Below are positions 1-8,828 of a stretch of DNA of 64,000 nucleotides, piece by piece. A model generated the notes under the pieces. The model saw only the letters and a program-made list of their open reading frames with translations, was not told the DNA's origin and made no database searches. Both the position numbers and the translations under genes were made by a program. Position 1 is the first letter of the stretch, and every line of letters starts with the position of its first letter. The DNA is from Lachnospiraceae bacterium (lineage in GTDB: Bacteria > Bacillota > Clostridia > Lachnospirales > Lachnospiraceae): contig JAGAQG010000044.1 of the NCBI GenBank assembly GCA_017622875.1, forward strand, positions 62,001 through 126,000, in the 5' to 3' direction.

Positions 1-882
1 GATGCAATGCAGCGTGTTTATAATTCCACAGGTGATGCATCAACAGCAACAACAACACAGGGCTCCGGCTCCTATATGCAGTTCACATCAACTGATGTTA
101 ATAGCTTTTCACTGAGAGAAGTTCGTGCATTGATGAGTGCGATCAGAGTGGCATTTGTACAGCCGAACCTTACGGATGATAACTATGATCTGCTTGCAGT
201 TGGCGCACTTGATATTAATGCAACAACCGGAGCGGATGGTGTCATTACATATTCAAGTGAAACAGAAGAAAAGAGCACAACAGTGTCAACAGATGATACG
301 TTAAAGATTCCTTTAAATTTACGCTCTTATACAGTGGATAGAGACGGTTATATTACTTTGGGTAATAAATTAGAATCCCAGACGATTACAGCTCTGGCTC
401 AGAATGTTGCTTCTAAAATTACAGTCATTGTTTATCTGGATGGTGAGATTGTGGATAATACAATGGTTGCCAATGCAGCGCAGTCAATGTATGGTTCTTT
501 AAATCTTCAGTTCAGCAGTACCGCAACATTAGTTCCTATGGAAAACAGCGGAATGCGAACCAATGGCGGAATGGCAGCAATTGATTCCTCTGTTACATTC
601 ACACAGAAGGCAGTAGCTGGTGATACATATGAAATTGGGGATTATGAGGGAACTGTTAAGACCGGAGTAACAATTTATGAAGGCTCTGACAAAGAAATTT
701 ACTATAGTTTGAATGGTGGACCAAAATATCTTTTAACATCTTCAAATTATATGAATGCAATTTCTGTTACAGTTAATACAGAAAATAATACTCAGACAGA
801 AGTAACAGGTGGTGAAAACACACCTAGTGGTGAATCTGGTGGTACAATAGACACTGGTTCTGAAGTGCCAAGTGAAGGCTAA
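1..882 (+). CDS. C-terminal part of a large SipW-locus surface protein (5' end outside window)
   Basis: The frame is open from base 1, so this is the 3' end of a longer gene and the ATG at base 7 is probably internal. The visible part aligns by eye with roughly residues 650-800 of the giant protein at 13053-18593. Both share a 'RVxN', a TQGxGS stretch, a 'RVxFV' strand, an 'IxxxIYLDG' strand and a closing 'LNxQFxSS' strand. It is therefore a paralogue of that protein. The C-terminal tail is rich in Thr, Ser, Gly and Glu and has no sortase motif or membrane segment. Function is unknown; an exported structural surface protein is inferred from context. Confidence 0.75.
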   Translation, partial: DAMQRVYNSTGDASTATTTQGSGSYMQFTSTDVNSFSLREVRALMSAIRVAFVQPNLTDDNYDLLAVGALDINATTGADGVITYSSETEEKSTTVSTDDTLKIPLNLRSYTVDRDGYITLGNKLESQTITALAQNVASKITVIVYLDGEIVDNTMVANAAQSMYGSLNLQFSSTATLVPMENSGMRTNGGMAAIDSSVTFTQKAVAGDTYEIGDYEGTVKTGVTIYEGSDKEIYYSLNGGPKYLLTSSNYMNAISVTVNTENNTQTEVTGGENTPSGESGGTIDTGSEVPSEG

Positions 883-902
883 TTATAATTTTTAACTATC
901 AT

Positions 903-932
903 CCACCCTTCCCAGCCTTGCTGGGAGGGTGG
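903..932 (+). terminator. Hairpin between two surface-protein genes, without a clear U tract
   Basis: A 13-bp stem (CCACCC-T-TCCCAGC with GCTGGGAGGGTGG, one bulged T) encloses a 3-base loop. It is followed by AAAAAG rather than a T run, so it may be an attenuator or an mRNA-processing or stabilising structure rather than a strong terminator. Confidence 0.5.
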
Positions 933-1011
933 AAAAAGTTGTTTAAAGACCTTTCTCATTTGCTGTTAATGAAAAAGGGGATTTTACCACAAAAAGAAAG
1001 GAATTTGCAGA

Positions 1012-2016
1012 TTGAAACAATTGTCATTTCAACAGCGGCAGAAACGCCGCACTGTGATCTATGCTTATGTTCTTTTTGCACTCTTGGTTCTTTTGGTAAC
1101 AGCGAGCTATACATGGTTTTCCTTATCTCAGACACCTCGCGTCAGCAGTATGGAAATGTATGTTTCCGCCAGTGTAGGCATACAGCTGGCTGAAAACTAT
1201 GATGCAGAGGAGGAAGAATGGGGACAGGTATTAGATTTTCAAAATATCATTGGAGAAGAGACAGTGCTGCAGCCGGCAAGCTGGTCTGCCAAGCAAAACA
1301 GTTTTGTGACAGCATATTATGGTAAAGACGGAAGAACGATCCAAAACCGTTACACCCTTCTAACTGATGAGCAAAACGCCAATCGCAATGATGCACATGC
1401 CTATTATGTAAAAGGAACATTTTACGCCCGCTCAGATACAGATGTATCGGTTTCTTTAGGAGAGGCCGTAGAGGTCAATGAAGGTGTGAATACTGCAGGA
1501 ACCTATGTGATCGGAACTCCGGTCTGGAATGATCAGACGATTTTACATGATGACGGAGGTTTGGGCGCGGAAACAGCGATTCGTGTCGGAATCCGGATCA
1601 CCCCAGTGGATGACTTTACAGGCAGAGCACTGGATGAATCCGAATTTTATATTTATGAGCCAAATTTCGACGTTCACATTGATGAAAACATTACCGGAGA
1701 GGTGGTGACGGAAAGTGTGGACGGCGGGTTATACGAAGATACTGCATATGTCATTTATCAGACTGCATCGAGCTGGAGCGAAGCCTATCCGGTGCAGAAG
1801 GACGTGACAGTGAAAAGTCTGGGAGAATTTGTCGGAGATACCTATCTGTTTTCACTGGATGCGGATACCATGGTAAAGATCGATCTGTATATCTGGCTGG
1901 AGGGTCAGGATGTGGATTGCACCAATCTGATCGACGAAGCGCAAATTATCGCAAATCTGCAGTTAGATGCCGAATATGGCGGCCAGTCCGGACTGGTAGA
2001 TATTCCGGGAAGGTAA
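1012..2016 (+). CDS. SipW-type secreted protein with WLEGQDxDCTN C-terminal motif
   Basis: A TTG start at 1012 follows AAAGGA with about 9 bases spacing; no better ATG keeps the signal. A basic N-terminus (QRQKRR) precedes a hydrophobic segment at about residues 14-36 ending in TASYTWF. This is the pattern of substrates of SipW-like signal peptidases, in which cleavage falls near the aromatic motif. The mature part is acidic and beta-rich with no enzyme motif. Near the C-terminus, YIWLEGQDVDCTN (293-305) matches a motif in the 408-residue protein at 6724, so both share a terminal beta module. It lies directly upstream of the first signal peptidase gene. A structural or fibre subunit is inferred; exact role unknown. 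Confidence 0.8.
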   Translation: MKQLSFQQRQKRRTVIYAYVLFALLVLLVTASYTWFSLSQTPRVSSMEMYVSASVGIQLAENYDAEEEEWGQVLDFQNIIGEETVLQPASWSAKQNSFVTAYYGKDGRTIQNRYTLLTDEQNANRNDAHAYYVKGTFYARSDTDVSVSLGEAVEVNEGVNTAGTYVIGTPVWNDQTILHDDGGLGAETAIRVGIRITPVDDFTGRALDESEFYIYEPNFDVHIDENITGEVVTESVDGGLYEDTAYVIYQTASSWSEAYPVQKDVTVKSLGEFVGDTYLFSLDADTMVKIDLYIWLEGQDVDCTNLIDEAQIIANLQLDAEYGGQSGLVDIPGR

Positions 2017-2049
2017 ACTTATGAATACGATCATGAAGGGAGAGATTTC

Positions 2050-3459
2050 ATGTTTGAGAAAATTGATATGGAATCCATAAAGGACAAACTGGTAAAAATG
2101 AAGCCGGAAAAGATCAATCCTGATGACCTCATGTCTGAAGAATATATGCCGGAGGAGAGCAAAGCAAAAACGATTGCAAACAAGGTATTAAATATTGTAT
2201 TGGTGATTGCGATTATTTTAGCGGCATTTTGTACCTATGTATCTTTTGTAAGCACTTCGGGCAACGGCGTACCAAGCATTCTGGGCGTCAGAGTATTTTC
2301 AATTCAGACAAAGTCCATGTATCCGACTTTTGAGTCCGGAGACTTGATCTTTGACAAAGCTGTAAAGGACAGCAGTGAACTGGAAATCGGAGATATTATT
2401 ACATACTGGACGGTTATCGATGGACAGAGAGTATTAAATACCCATAGAATCATACAGATCTACGATGGCGGCGGCTATCTGATCTTTGAAACCCAAGGTG
2501 ATAACAACACCGTAGCCGATGCATTGACCGTACATGAGTCAGAGATCGTCGGCGTTTACAGCGGTAAAAAGCTTGCAGGAGCTGGTAAGATTTTTGATTA
2601 TCTTCAGACCTCTACAGGATTTTTAATCGTAATTGTAATTCCGGTTGCAATTTTCTTCCTGTATCACCTGATTCAGTTCTTCCGTGTACTTTTTGAATAC
2701 AACAATATTAAAAACAAGCTGCTGTATGAGCAGGAGCGCGGAAAAACAGAAGATATTGTGGAAGATGAAAAGAGAAAAATCGAGGCAACCCGTAAAAATG
2801 AACGGGAGCGTTTGGAGCAGGAACTGCGTGATAAATTAAAAGCAGAAATTCTGGCTGCAAGCGGCGTGGCTGCATCAGAAGCGACGAAAGTAGCTGAACC
2901 GCTACAGCAGGTGATGACAGAAACACCGGCCGCTGCATCAGTGAAAACTCTAGCAGAAGAACGTGCAGAAATGGAAGCTAAGATCCGTGCACAGATGGCT
3001 GCCGAAGCAGAAATGAGAGCAAGAGCAGAAGCGGAAGCGAAGGCAGAAGCAGAGGCAAGAGCAAAAGCAGAAGCAGCAGCAAAGGCAGAGGCGGAACGCC
3101 TTGCAGCAGAAAAAGCAGAGATGGAAGCACGCATTCGTGCGGAGATGGAAGCAGAAGCGGCAGCAAAGGCAGAAGCAGAACGTCTTGCAGCAGAGAGAGC
3201 AGAGATGGAAGCACGTATCCGTGCAGAGATGGAGGCAGAAGCAAGAGCGAAAGCAGAAGCAGAACGTCTTGCGGAAGAAAGAGCAGAGATGGAAGCACGC
3301 ATTCGTGCGGAAATGGAAGCAGAAGCGAGAGCAAAAGCAGAGGCAGAAGCGGCAGCCAAGGCAGAAGCAGAGCGAAAAGCGCAGATGGAAGCAGAAATAC
3401 GCGCAAAGATCAAAGCAGAGATGGAAGCCGAGGCAAAGGCTGAAGGTACTCAGGTGTAA
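2050..3459 (+). CDS. SipW/archaeal-type signal peptidase I with C-terminal coiled-coil tail
   Basis: Membrane serine peptidase of the S26B (SipW, ER/archaeal) type, expected to remove signal sequences from the co-encoded proteins. There is a membrane segment at about 47-70. The catalytic Ser89 is in KSMYPTF and His132 is in NTHRI, where bacterial type I enzymes would have a lysine. A GDNN motif follows, then a second membrane segment at about 190-215. The remaining 245 residues or so form a highly charged Ala/Glu/Arg/Lys/Met coiled coil, including three near-exact 28-residue repeats from residue 349. By topology the tail should be cytoplasmic. Family members usually end soon after the second membrane span, so the tail is unusual. 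It sits 3 bases upstream of the AAA ATPase gene, suggesting the tail docks that ATPase. Confidence 0.88.
   Translation: MFEKIDMESIKDKLVKMKPEKINPDDLMSEEYMPEESKAKTIANKVLNIVLVIAIILAAFCTYVSFVSTSGNGVPSILGVRVFSIQTKSMYPTFESGDLIFDKAVKDSSELEIGDIITYWTVIDGQRVLNTHRIIQIYDGGGYLIFETQGDNNTVADALTVHESEIVGVYSGKKLAGAGKIFDYLQTSTGFLIVIVIPVAIFFLYHLIQFFRVLFEYNNIKNKLLYEQERGKTEDIVEDEKRKIEATRKNERERLEQELRDKLKAEILAASGVAASEATKVAEPLQQVMTETPAAASVKTLAEERAEMEAKIRAQMAAEAEMRARAEAEAKAEAEARAKAEAAAKAEAERLAAEKAEMEARIRAEMEAEAAAKAEAERLAAERAEMEARIRAEMEAEARAKAEAERLAEERAEMEARIRAEMEAEARAKAEAEAAAKAEAERKAQMEAEIRAKIKAEMEAEAKAEGTQV
3094..3345 (+). repeat. Three 84-bp tandem repeats encoding a coiled coil
   Basis: Copies at 3094-3177, 3178-3261 and 3262-3345 each encode 28 residues starting ERLA and containing AEMEARIRAEMEAEA. 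Twenty-eight residues equal exactly four heptads, so copy number can change without breaking coiled-coil register. Degenerate copies flank the array on both sides. Confidence 0.85.
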
Positions 3460-3462
3460 AAA

Positions 3463-5055
3463 ATGGATAATTTTCTCAAATATTTTTATCAGGATGTAGG
3501 ACGAGTGTTCGGCGCATTGCTGGATATTTTTGCGGCATTCTTCAATTTCATGAATTATTTGTTTAATTTTCCGATGCGATTAGAGATTATCCGTTCTTAC
3601 GATGATGGCTTTTCCACTGGTGAGTGGATCATGCTCATCATTACAGAGATCGTGCTGATCGCCCTTGCTGTAGCGATTGTTATAGCAATTCTGAAGCTGC
3701 TCCGTAAGGTATTCCGCTTTAGAGTATCAGCGAAAAAATATGATGAGCTGGCAAAGCAGGTCAGAAATCTTCAAAGAGATCTGATGAGAGCAAATTTTGA
3801 GAAGGATAAGCTTTTGCAGATGCGTATCGCAGAGCTTGGCGGAGCTGCCGGAAATCTTGATCTGGAGATACCGGGTGAGGAAAACGCAGAGGAAGAAAAC
3901 GGGGAAGCGGCAGACAGCTTTGTACCGAATGAAAACAGAAATACTTTCCAGTCTCCATGTATTGACCCGTCAGACAGCCGATTCTTCCGTCTGACAAGTG
4001 TGGATAATTTCTATAAAGCAGAATATCAGGCACCGGTTTATGACAATAACATTACCTTGGAGGCCTTCTGTGAGCAGTTCCGCTTATATGCGGCATCACA
4101 GCTTCATCTGTACTATGACATTGACATGATGCGCTATTTTGTGGCATCTATGGGAACCAGCCGTATCATTATCCTGCAGGGAATTTCCGGTACAGGTAAA
4201 ACCTCTCTGCCGTATGCGTTTGGCAAATTTGTACAGTTAGATACCACCGTTGTATCTGTGCAGCCGTCCTGGCGTGAACGTACCGAGCTGTATGGATATT
4301 TCAACGAATTTACAAAGAAATATACAGAAACAGATTTCTTAAGAGCAATATATGAAGCCAACTTCTACCGCGATCCGCATATCCTCATTCTGGATGAAAT
4401 GAACATCGCCCGTGTAGAATATTACTTCGCAGAAATGTTATCCATTCTGGAAATGCCTCGTAAGGAGGAATGGAAGGTTGATATTGTCACTGCTGTATGG
4501 GACAACGACCCGGTACTCATCGATGGCGGAAGCATTCCAATTCCGGACAATGTATGGTTTGTAGGAACCATCAACAATGATGACTCTACTTTTGCTGTTG
4601 CAGATAAGGTATATGACCGTGCGATCCCAATCGATTTGGACAGTCGTGCAGACGCATTTGAATGTGACCCGGTACCGCCGGTATGTATTTCTACGGATCA
4701 TTTGAATCAGTTGTTTGATGATGCTAAAGCAAGTTATCATATTTCAGATGAAATTCTTGAAAAATTAGAGGATATGAACCTTTATCTGATCAAAACCTTT
4801 AGATTGGCATTTGGTAACCGTATTATGAAACAGATCAGAGAATTCGTTCCGTGTTTTATCGCATGCGGCGGTACGGAAATTCAGGCGGTAGACTTTATCG
4901 TAGCCAAAAAAGTACTTCGTAAATTTGAATCCCTGAGTTTAGGATTTATGAAGGATGAATTAACCAATTTTACGAAATATCTGGATCGTACCTTTGGATA
5001 TGACAAAATGAAAATCTGCAAGGAATATGTAGAAATCTTAAAGAAAAATAACTAA
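3463..5055 (+). CDS. Membrane-anchored McrB/MoxR-like AAA+ ATPase
   Basis: Two hydrophobic segments (about 15-35 and 52-75) are followed by a short coiled coil (about 88-125) and an AAA+ domain. Walker A is GISGTGKT (240-247), Walker B is ILILDEMN (307-314), and a sensor-1-like WFVGTINND and a downstream YDRAIPID segment follow. The sequence around Walker B ('DEMNIARVEYYFAEMLSILE') and 'QPSWRERTELYGYFN' are typical of McrB-family ATPases, which usually work with a partner lacking ATPase motifs. The membrane anchor and absence of a DNA-binding domain are unusual for McrB. It begins 3 bases after the signal peptidase and precedes a DUF2357-like partner, so energising surface-protein export or assembly is inferred, not restriction. 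Confidence 0.85.
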   Translation: MDNFLKYFYQDVGRVFGALLDIFAAFFNFMNYLFNFPMRLEIIRSYDDGFSTGEWIMLIITEIVLIALAVAIVIAILKLLRKVFRFRVSAKKYDELAKQVRNLQRDLMRANFEKDKLLQMRIAELGGAAGNLDLEIPGEENAEEENGEAADSFVPNENRNTFQSPCIDPSDSRFFRLTSVDNFYKAEYQAPVYDNNITLEAFCEQFRLYAASQLHLYYDIDMMRYFVASMGTSRIIILQGISGTGKTSLPYAFGKFVQLDTTVVSVQPSWRERTELYGYFNEFTKKYTETDFLRAIYEANFYRDPHILILDEMNIARVEYYFAEMLSILEMPRKEEWKVDIVTAVWDNDPVLIDGGSIPIPDNVWFVGTINNDDSTFAVADKVYDRAIPIDLDSRADAFECDPVPPVCISTDHLNQLFDDAKASYHISDEILEKLEDMNLYLIKTFRLAFGNRIMKQIREFVPCFIACGGTEIQAVDFIVAKKVLRKFESLSLGFMKDELTNFTKYLDRTFGYDKMKICKEYVEILKKNN

Positions 5056-5087
5056 TTTGTTTATGCAGTTTAGAAGGAGATGCTTAG

Positions 5088-6698
5088 ATGGCAGAGATTG
5101 AAAATAATATCGAAAAAGAATCTATGATTGATTCCATATATCGTAAATTTGTTCGTGGAATATCTCGTGCCATCGGAAGCACCGAATTTTATGAGTTTTT
5201 TATGGACTCCCTTGCACGCGCAAACAATGAGCTTCAATTTTCTAATCGAAGAATTATTAAGTCTGTAGATGTTACATGGGTAAAGCAGATTGAGGATGCA
5301 TTAGAAGGAATGCAGAATATCGTTTCTTCTCCAAGAAATGTCATTAAGGAGGAGGAGCTGATTGTCAATGTGGCAAATGCAAAAAAAGCAGGCGCTGAGA
5401 CTGTCAGACATCTGGCTCAGCATTCTGCTTTGGTGGAAGATTTTAAGGAAGACAGCGGGGATGTAAGACCGGGAAAACTTATGCAGCGTTATCGTGAGGA
5501 TTCTATTGGAATTTATGAAAACCGTTTGGTTTATACTGCCATGGAATTTGCATTTCACTTTGTAAAAGTCAGACATGACGCACTGATGGAAGAGATGAGT
5601 GATGAGTTTGGAGCAAAGCTAAAAGTACAGTCTGATATGAAAAGTGCCACGGAGAAGATGCATTTTGACATGTTTGTACATATTAAGGAAATTGACAGTG
5701 TTTTGGACACAGATGATAAGCATGGAGCAGTACTTTCACGCATTTCACGCATTTACAGAATCTTAAATGTGCTTTTAAACAGTGATTTTGCACAGCAGAT
5801 GTCAAAACTGCCGCGAGTTAGCGGAACCATTAATAAGACGAATGTATTAAAAAAGAATCCGGATTATCGTGTGATTCTTCAGATGTGGGAATTTTTAAAA
5901 AGCTATGAAGGTGTTGGCTACAGCATCAAGATCGAAGAGCAGAATCCTGAGATCAATGACCGTTTTCAGGAGGATATCTACAGAAACATTTTATTTAATT
6001 ATTTAATCTTAAAAGGCTATCTGGAAACCGAAAAAGAGCGCAGGATTCCGGTAGCTGCAAAAACAAAACAAAAGTATATCAAGCCAAAGGTGATTCAGCA
6101 GATCATCGAGGAGCTGACTGAGGATTATGACCTTCCGGATGTGGAGATCCGCAAGGTACTGATCGAGGAACTGACCAGAGAGCAGCTGATGCAGGAGGAG
6201 GCTTCTGAGAGACTGCGTCTGGTGGAAGAACAGGAAGGCAGACGAAAAGCAGAAGAACAAGCATTAAAGGCCGAGCAGAGACTGGAAAAAGAACGGCTGC
6301 GTAAGGAGCGCGAGGCGGAAGCAGAGCGCAGACGGGAAGAACAGAAGCGTCAGGCAGAGGAAGATCAGAGAAAGAGTCAGATCTTTGAGGAGGAGTTTGC
6401 TTCTTTTAGAGAAAATCTGGAGGAGCGCATCGCAAGCCGCAGAGAAAAGGAAGAATTGTGGCATAGAGAAAAAGAAGATTTTGCCGATGCAGCAACGATC
6501 ATGATGGAAGAAGAACTGCGAAGACAGGCAATGATCTGTCTGCAGGCATATGCAGAGGAACTGACCTTCTTTGCAAAAAATCTTGAGAAACGTCGCAGAC
6601 TGCGAAAACAGTCAGAAGAGGATTATCGCAGGGAAGTGGAAGAACGTGAACTGCTTCGAAGAGAACGTTTGGCAAAAAAATCGTTAGGAAAAGAATGA
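5088..6698 (+). CDS. DUF2357-like coiled-coil partner of the McrB-like ATPase
   Basis: 536 residues, soluble. The N-terminal half contains 'IGIYENRLVYT' with Tyr143-Glu-Asn-Arg, resembling the yENRfv motif of DUF2357 proteins, which are commonly encoded next to McrB-like ATPases. The C-terminal part (about 365-536) is an almost continuous Glu/Arg/Lys/Gln coiled coil. No nuclease motif (PD-(D/E)XK) is evident, unlike McrC. It shares a coiled-coil character with the tail of the upstream signal peptidase, which suggests physical bundling of the two at the inner membrane face. Family assignment is by motif only and is moderate; function is unknown. Confidence 0.65.
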   Translation: MAEIENNIEKESMIDSIYRKFVRGISRAIGSTEFYEFFMDSLARANNELQFSNRRIIKSVDVTWVKQIEDALEGMQNIVSSPRNVIKEEELIVNVANAKKAGAETVRHLAQHSALVEDFKEDSGDVRPGKLMQRYREDSIGIYENRLVYTAMEFAFHFVKVRHDALMEEMSDEFGAKLKVQSDMKSATEKMHFDMFVHIKEIDSVLDTDDKHGAVLSRISRIYRILNVLLNSDFAQQMSKLPRVSGTINKTNVLKKNPDYRVILQMWEFLKSYEGVGYSIKIEEQNPEINDRFQEDIYRNILFNYLILKGYLETEKERRIPVAAKTKQKYIKPKVIQQIIEELTEDYDLPDVEIRKVLIEELTREQLMQEEASERLRLVEEQEGRRKAEEQALKAEQRLEKERLRKEREAEAERRREEQKRQAEEDQRKSQIFEEEFASFRENLEERIASRREKEELWHREKEDFADAATIMMEEELRRQAMICLQAYAEELTFFAKNLEKRRRLRKQSEEDYRREVEERELLRRERLAKKSLGKE

Positions 6699-6723
6699 TC
6701 AGACAGATGAGGAGGGGCAAACA

Positions 6724-7950
6724 ATGAAAAATATATATTTAAAGCTTGCAGCCTCTGTATTGAGCATTGGAATGGCTCTGACAATGATCGTCGGAGCAAC
6801 TTTTGCCTGGCTTACCTTTTCCACAAGTCCGGAGGTTGGAGGCATCAGCATTGCCATCGGCGGCGGAAGAACCATTATGGTGGCGCCTGATCTGACAGAG
6901 ACAGTGGAAGTAGATGGAGAGCAGGTAACGGTGCATTATCCGGGAAGTTTTGGCAGCAAGCTGAACTTTTCGGAATACGAAAGCTATGATTATTTAAAAA
7001 AAGTTGCGGGGCTTAGCCCTGTATCGACAGCGGACGGCCTCTACTGGATGCTGCCGACTTATGAGGAAGCGACGGGAGAACTGAAAGACTATCAAGAATT
7101 TGAGGTTGACGGTACGCTTCAGTATGCAAATTTAGAGGAAGCAAACGGCGGCCACTATGTTTACGTGGACTTCTGGATCGTATCACCAAGCAAGGAATTT
7201 AACATTCGTGTGTCCACAGATGCGAAAAAGAAAGAAGGCAGCTATTTGATTGAGCTTCCAAAAGATGAAAAAACGGAAAATGAAACCGTGGCACTGGATG
7301 ACATTCCTGGAATGGCAGAAGCCACTGCGCGAGTTGGTTTTCTGGTAAATACAGAAAGCGTTGGTGAAGAAACGATCAAAGCCTATCAGGAAAGTGATGC
7401 TTATGTAAAGCAGTACGGGAAACTGCTTGGGCTTTATCAGGAAAAAGGAGAAAAACCACAAGGGGAATTTCAGTTTTCCATCTATGAACCAAATGCAGAC
7501 AGTCATCCATCAGAGTTTTTAACGGATGGCGAATATTTGATCACAGCCCCGCTTAGCTATAATCCATACGGAACAACGATTTCGGAGGAAAACATCAGTG
7601 ATCGACTGATGGTGCAGGGGAAAAATAACTGGAGAACAACCTCCATGCTCTATACAGACTTTCAAAAGGGACAGCTGGATGCTTATGTAAAGAGCGGAGA
7701 TTTTTATAAATTGACATCAGCCTTATATGATCATGCAGCGGAAGGTGTCGTATCGGCGGAACAGTTAAGCCGGATTATGACAGCGGGTGCAGCAGATGAT
7801 GTGATGATCACAACGCTGGCATCTAACACACCGCAGAGGATTCGCATGTACCTATGGCTGGAAGGACAGGACGCAGACTGCACCAATACTTCTTCGGTAG
7901 AAGCTGCTTCCTTTGCCTTAAATTTGGAATTTGCAGGAGCTGATCAATGA
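6724..7950 (+). CDS. SipW-type secreted protein, 408 aa
   Basis: The N-terminal signal has a hydrophobic core at about 8-30 ending ATFAWLTFST, the SipW-type cleavage pattern. The mature chain begins with a Gly/Ile-rich strand (GGISIAIGGG). The C-terminus carries YLWLEGQDADCTN (376-388), matching the 1012-2016 protein. Good Shine-Dalgarno GAGGAGGGG lies upstream. The stop overlaps the start of the second signal peptidase by ATGA (7947-7950), indicating translational coupling and a likely enzyme-substrate pair. No enzymatic motif is seen; a structural surface subunit is likely. Confidence 0.8.
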   Translation: MKNIYLKLAASVLSIGMALTMIVGATFAWLTFSTSPEVGGISIAIGGGRTIMVAPDLTETVEVDGEQVTVHYPGSFGSKLNFSEYESYDYLKKVAGLSPVSTADGLYWMLPTYEEATGELKDYQEFEVDGTLQYANLEEANGGHYVYVDFWIVSPSKEFNIRVSTDAKKKEGSYLIELPKDEKTENETVALDDIPGMAEATARVGFLVNTESVGEETIKAYQESDAYVKQYGKLLGLYQEKGEKPQGEFQFSIYEPNADSHPSEFLTDGEYLITAPLSYNPYGTTISEENISDRLMVQGKNNWRTTSMLYTDFQKGQLDAYVKSGDFYKLTSALYDHAAEGVVSAEQLSRIMTAGAADDVMITTLASNTPQRIRMYLWLEGQDADCTNTSSVEAASFALNLEFAGADQ

Positions 7951-8828
7951 TTGGTGAAAAAAAATTATATATTGTTTCGTCTTTGATTTTAGCGATTGCA
8001 GCGACGATCTGTCTGGTCTTTTCCATACAGGTGGTATCAAAGGGCTTTGTGACGATCGGAGGCTACAGCACTTTCAGGGTAGTGACAGGAAGTATGGAAC
8101 CGACGATCTCTACAGGGGCGCTGCTTTTATGCAAGGATACAAAGATTGAGAACATACAGGAGGGAGATATTATCTGCTATCGCTCTAAGGTGGCAGAAAT
8201 TTATGGCTCTACAGTGACTCACCGGGTGGTTGCAGTACAGACAGACGAGCAGGGTGAGATTTATCTGGAAACGAGAGGCGATGCCAATGTATCTTCTGAT
8301 CCACATTACGTAAAAGAGGACAACCTGATTGGAAAGGTGACCTGGTACAGTGGAAGAGAAAATATTTTGAATGATATTTTATCATTTATTACAGGGAAAA
8401 TGGGATTTTTGCTGTGCATTGTATTTCCGGTGCTTTTGGTATCCGGCATGATCATGCAAAGTGCAGTGAAAAATTTAAAAAAAGATCTTGCACTGGCAAG
8501 GGCAGAACTGGCGAAGGAGGAAGCATCCGCGGAGCCGGTGAACGCTTTGCCGGAAGATCTGCTTCCGGGGTATACAACCCTGACTTATGCAGACTATGAC
8601 GCCATCTATGCGGCGCTTAAGAAGGAACTGCTGGAGGAGTTAAATGGAAAAGGAACAGAATGTGACGACAACACAGGAAATTCAGAAACGGATCAAGCTG
8701 CAGATTCTGATTCTGGCCACATCGATATTACTGGTGATCGTTCTGATCTTCACGATGACGGCAGCGTGGTTTACGAATGTGGCGAAGACCAGCAGCCTGA
8801 CCTTTCAGACACAGAGCTGGGGATTTGA
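7947..8828 (+). CDS. sipW: SipW-like signal peptidase I (second copy), 3' end overlaps next gene by 185 bp
   Basis: S26B signal peptidase. A membrane segment lies at about 8-30, Ser49 is in TGSMEPT, His92 is in TVTHRVV, an ETRGDAN motif follows, and a second membrane segment lies at about 152-172. A short cytoplasmic tail ends around KKELLEEL. The last 60 or so residues are read out of frame over the N-terminal signal of the next gene and look unnatural (Asp/Glu/Ser-rich). One base over, a TAA sits immediately before the next ATG (8641-8646, TTAAATG). A one-base indel that removed the original stop would explain this. The catalytic part is intact, so the enzyme is probably active. Confidence 0.85.
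   Translation: MIGEKKLYIVSSLILAIAATICLVFSIQVVSKGFVTIGGYSTFRVVTGSMEPTISTGALLLCKDTKIENIQEGDIICYRSKVAEIYGSTVTHRVVAVQTDEQGEIYLETRGDANVSSDPHYVKEDNLIGKVTWYSGRENILNDILSFITGKMGFLLCIVFPVLLVSGMIMQSAVKNLKKDLALARAELAKEEASAEPVNALPEDLLPGYTTLTYADYDAIYAALKKELLEELNGKGTECDDNTGNSETDQAADSDSGHIDITGDRSDLHDDGSVVYECGEDQQPDLSDTELGI

Noticed and set aside
2673..3413. 246-codon open frame on the minus strand
   Set aside because: Antisense shadow of the coiled-coil repeats; Ala/Ser-rich with no start signals.
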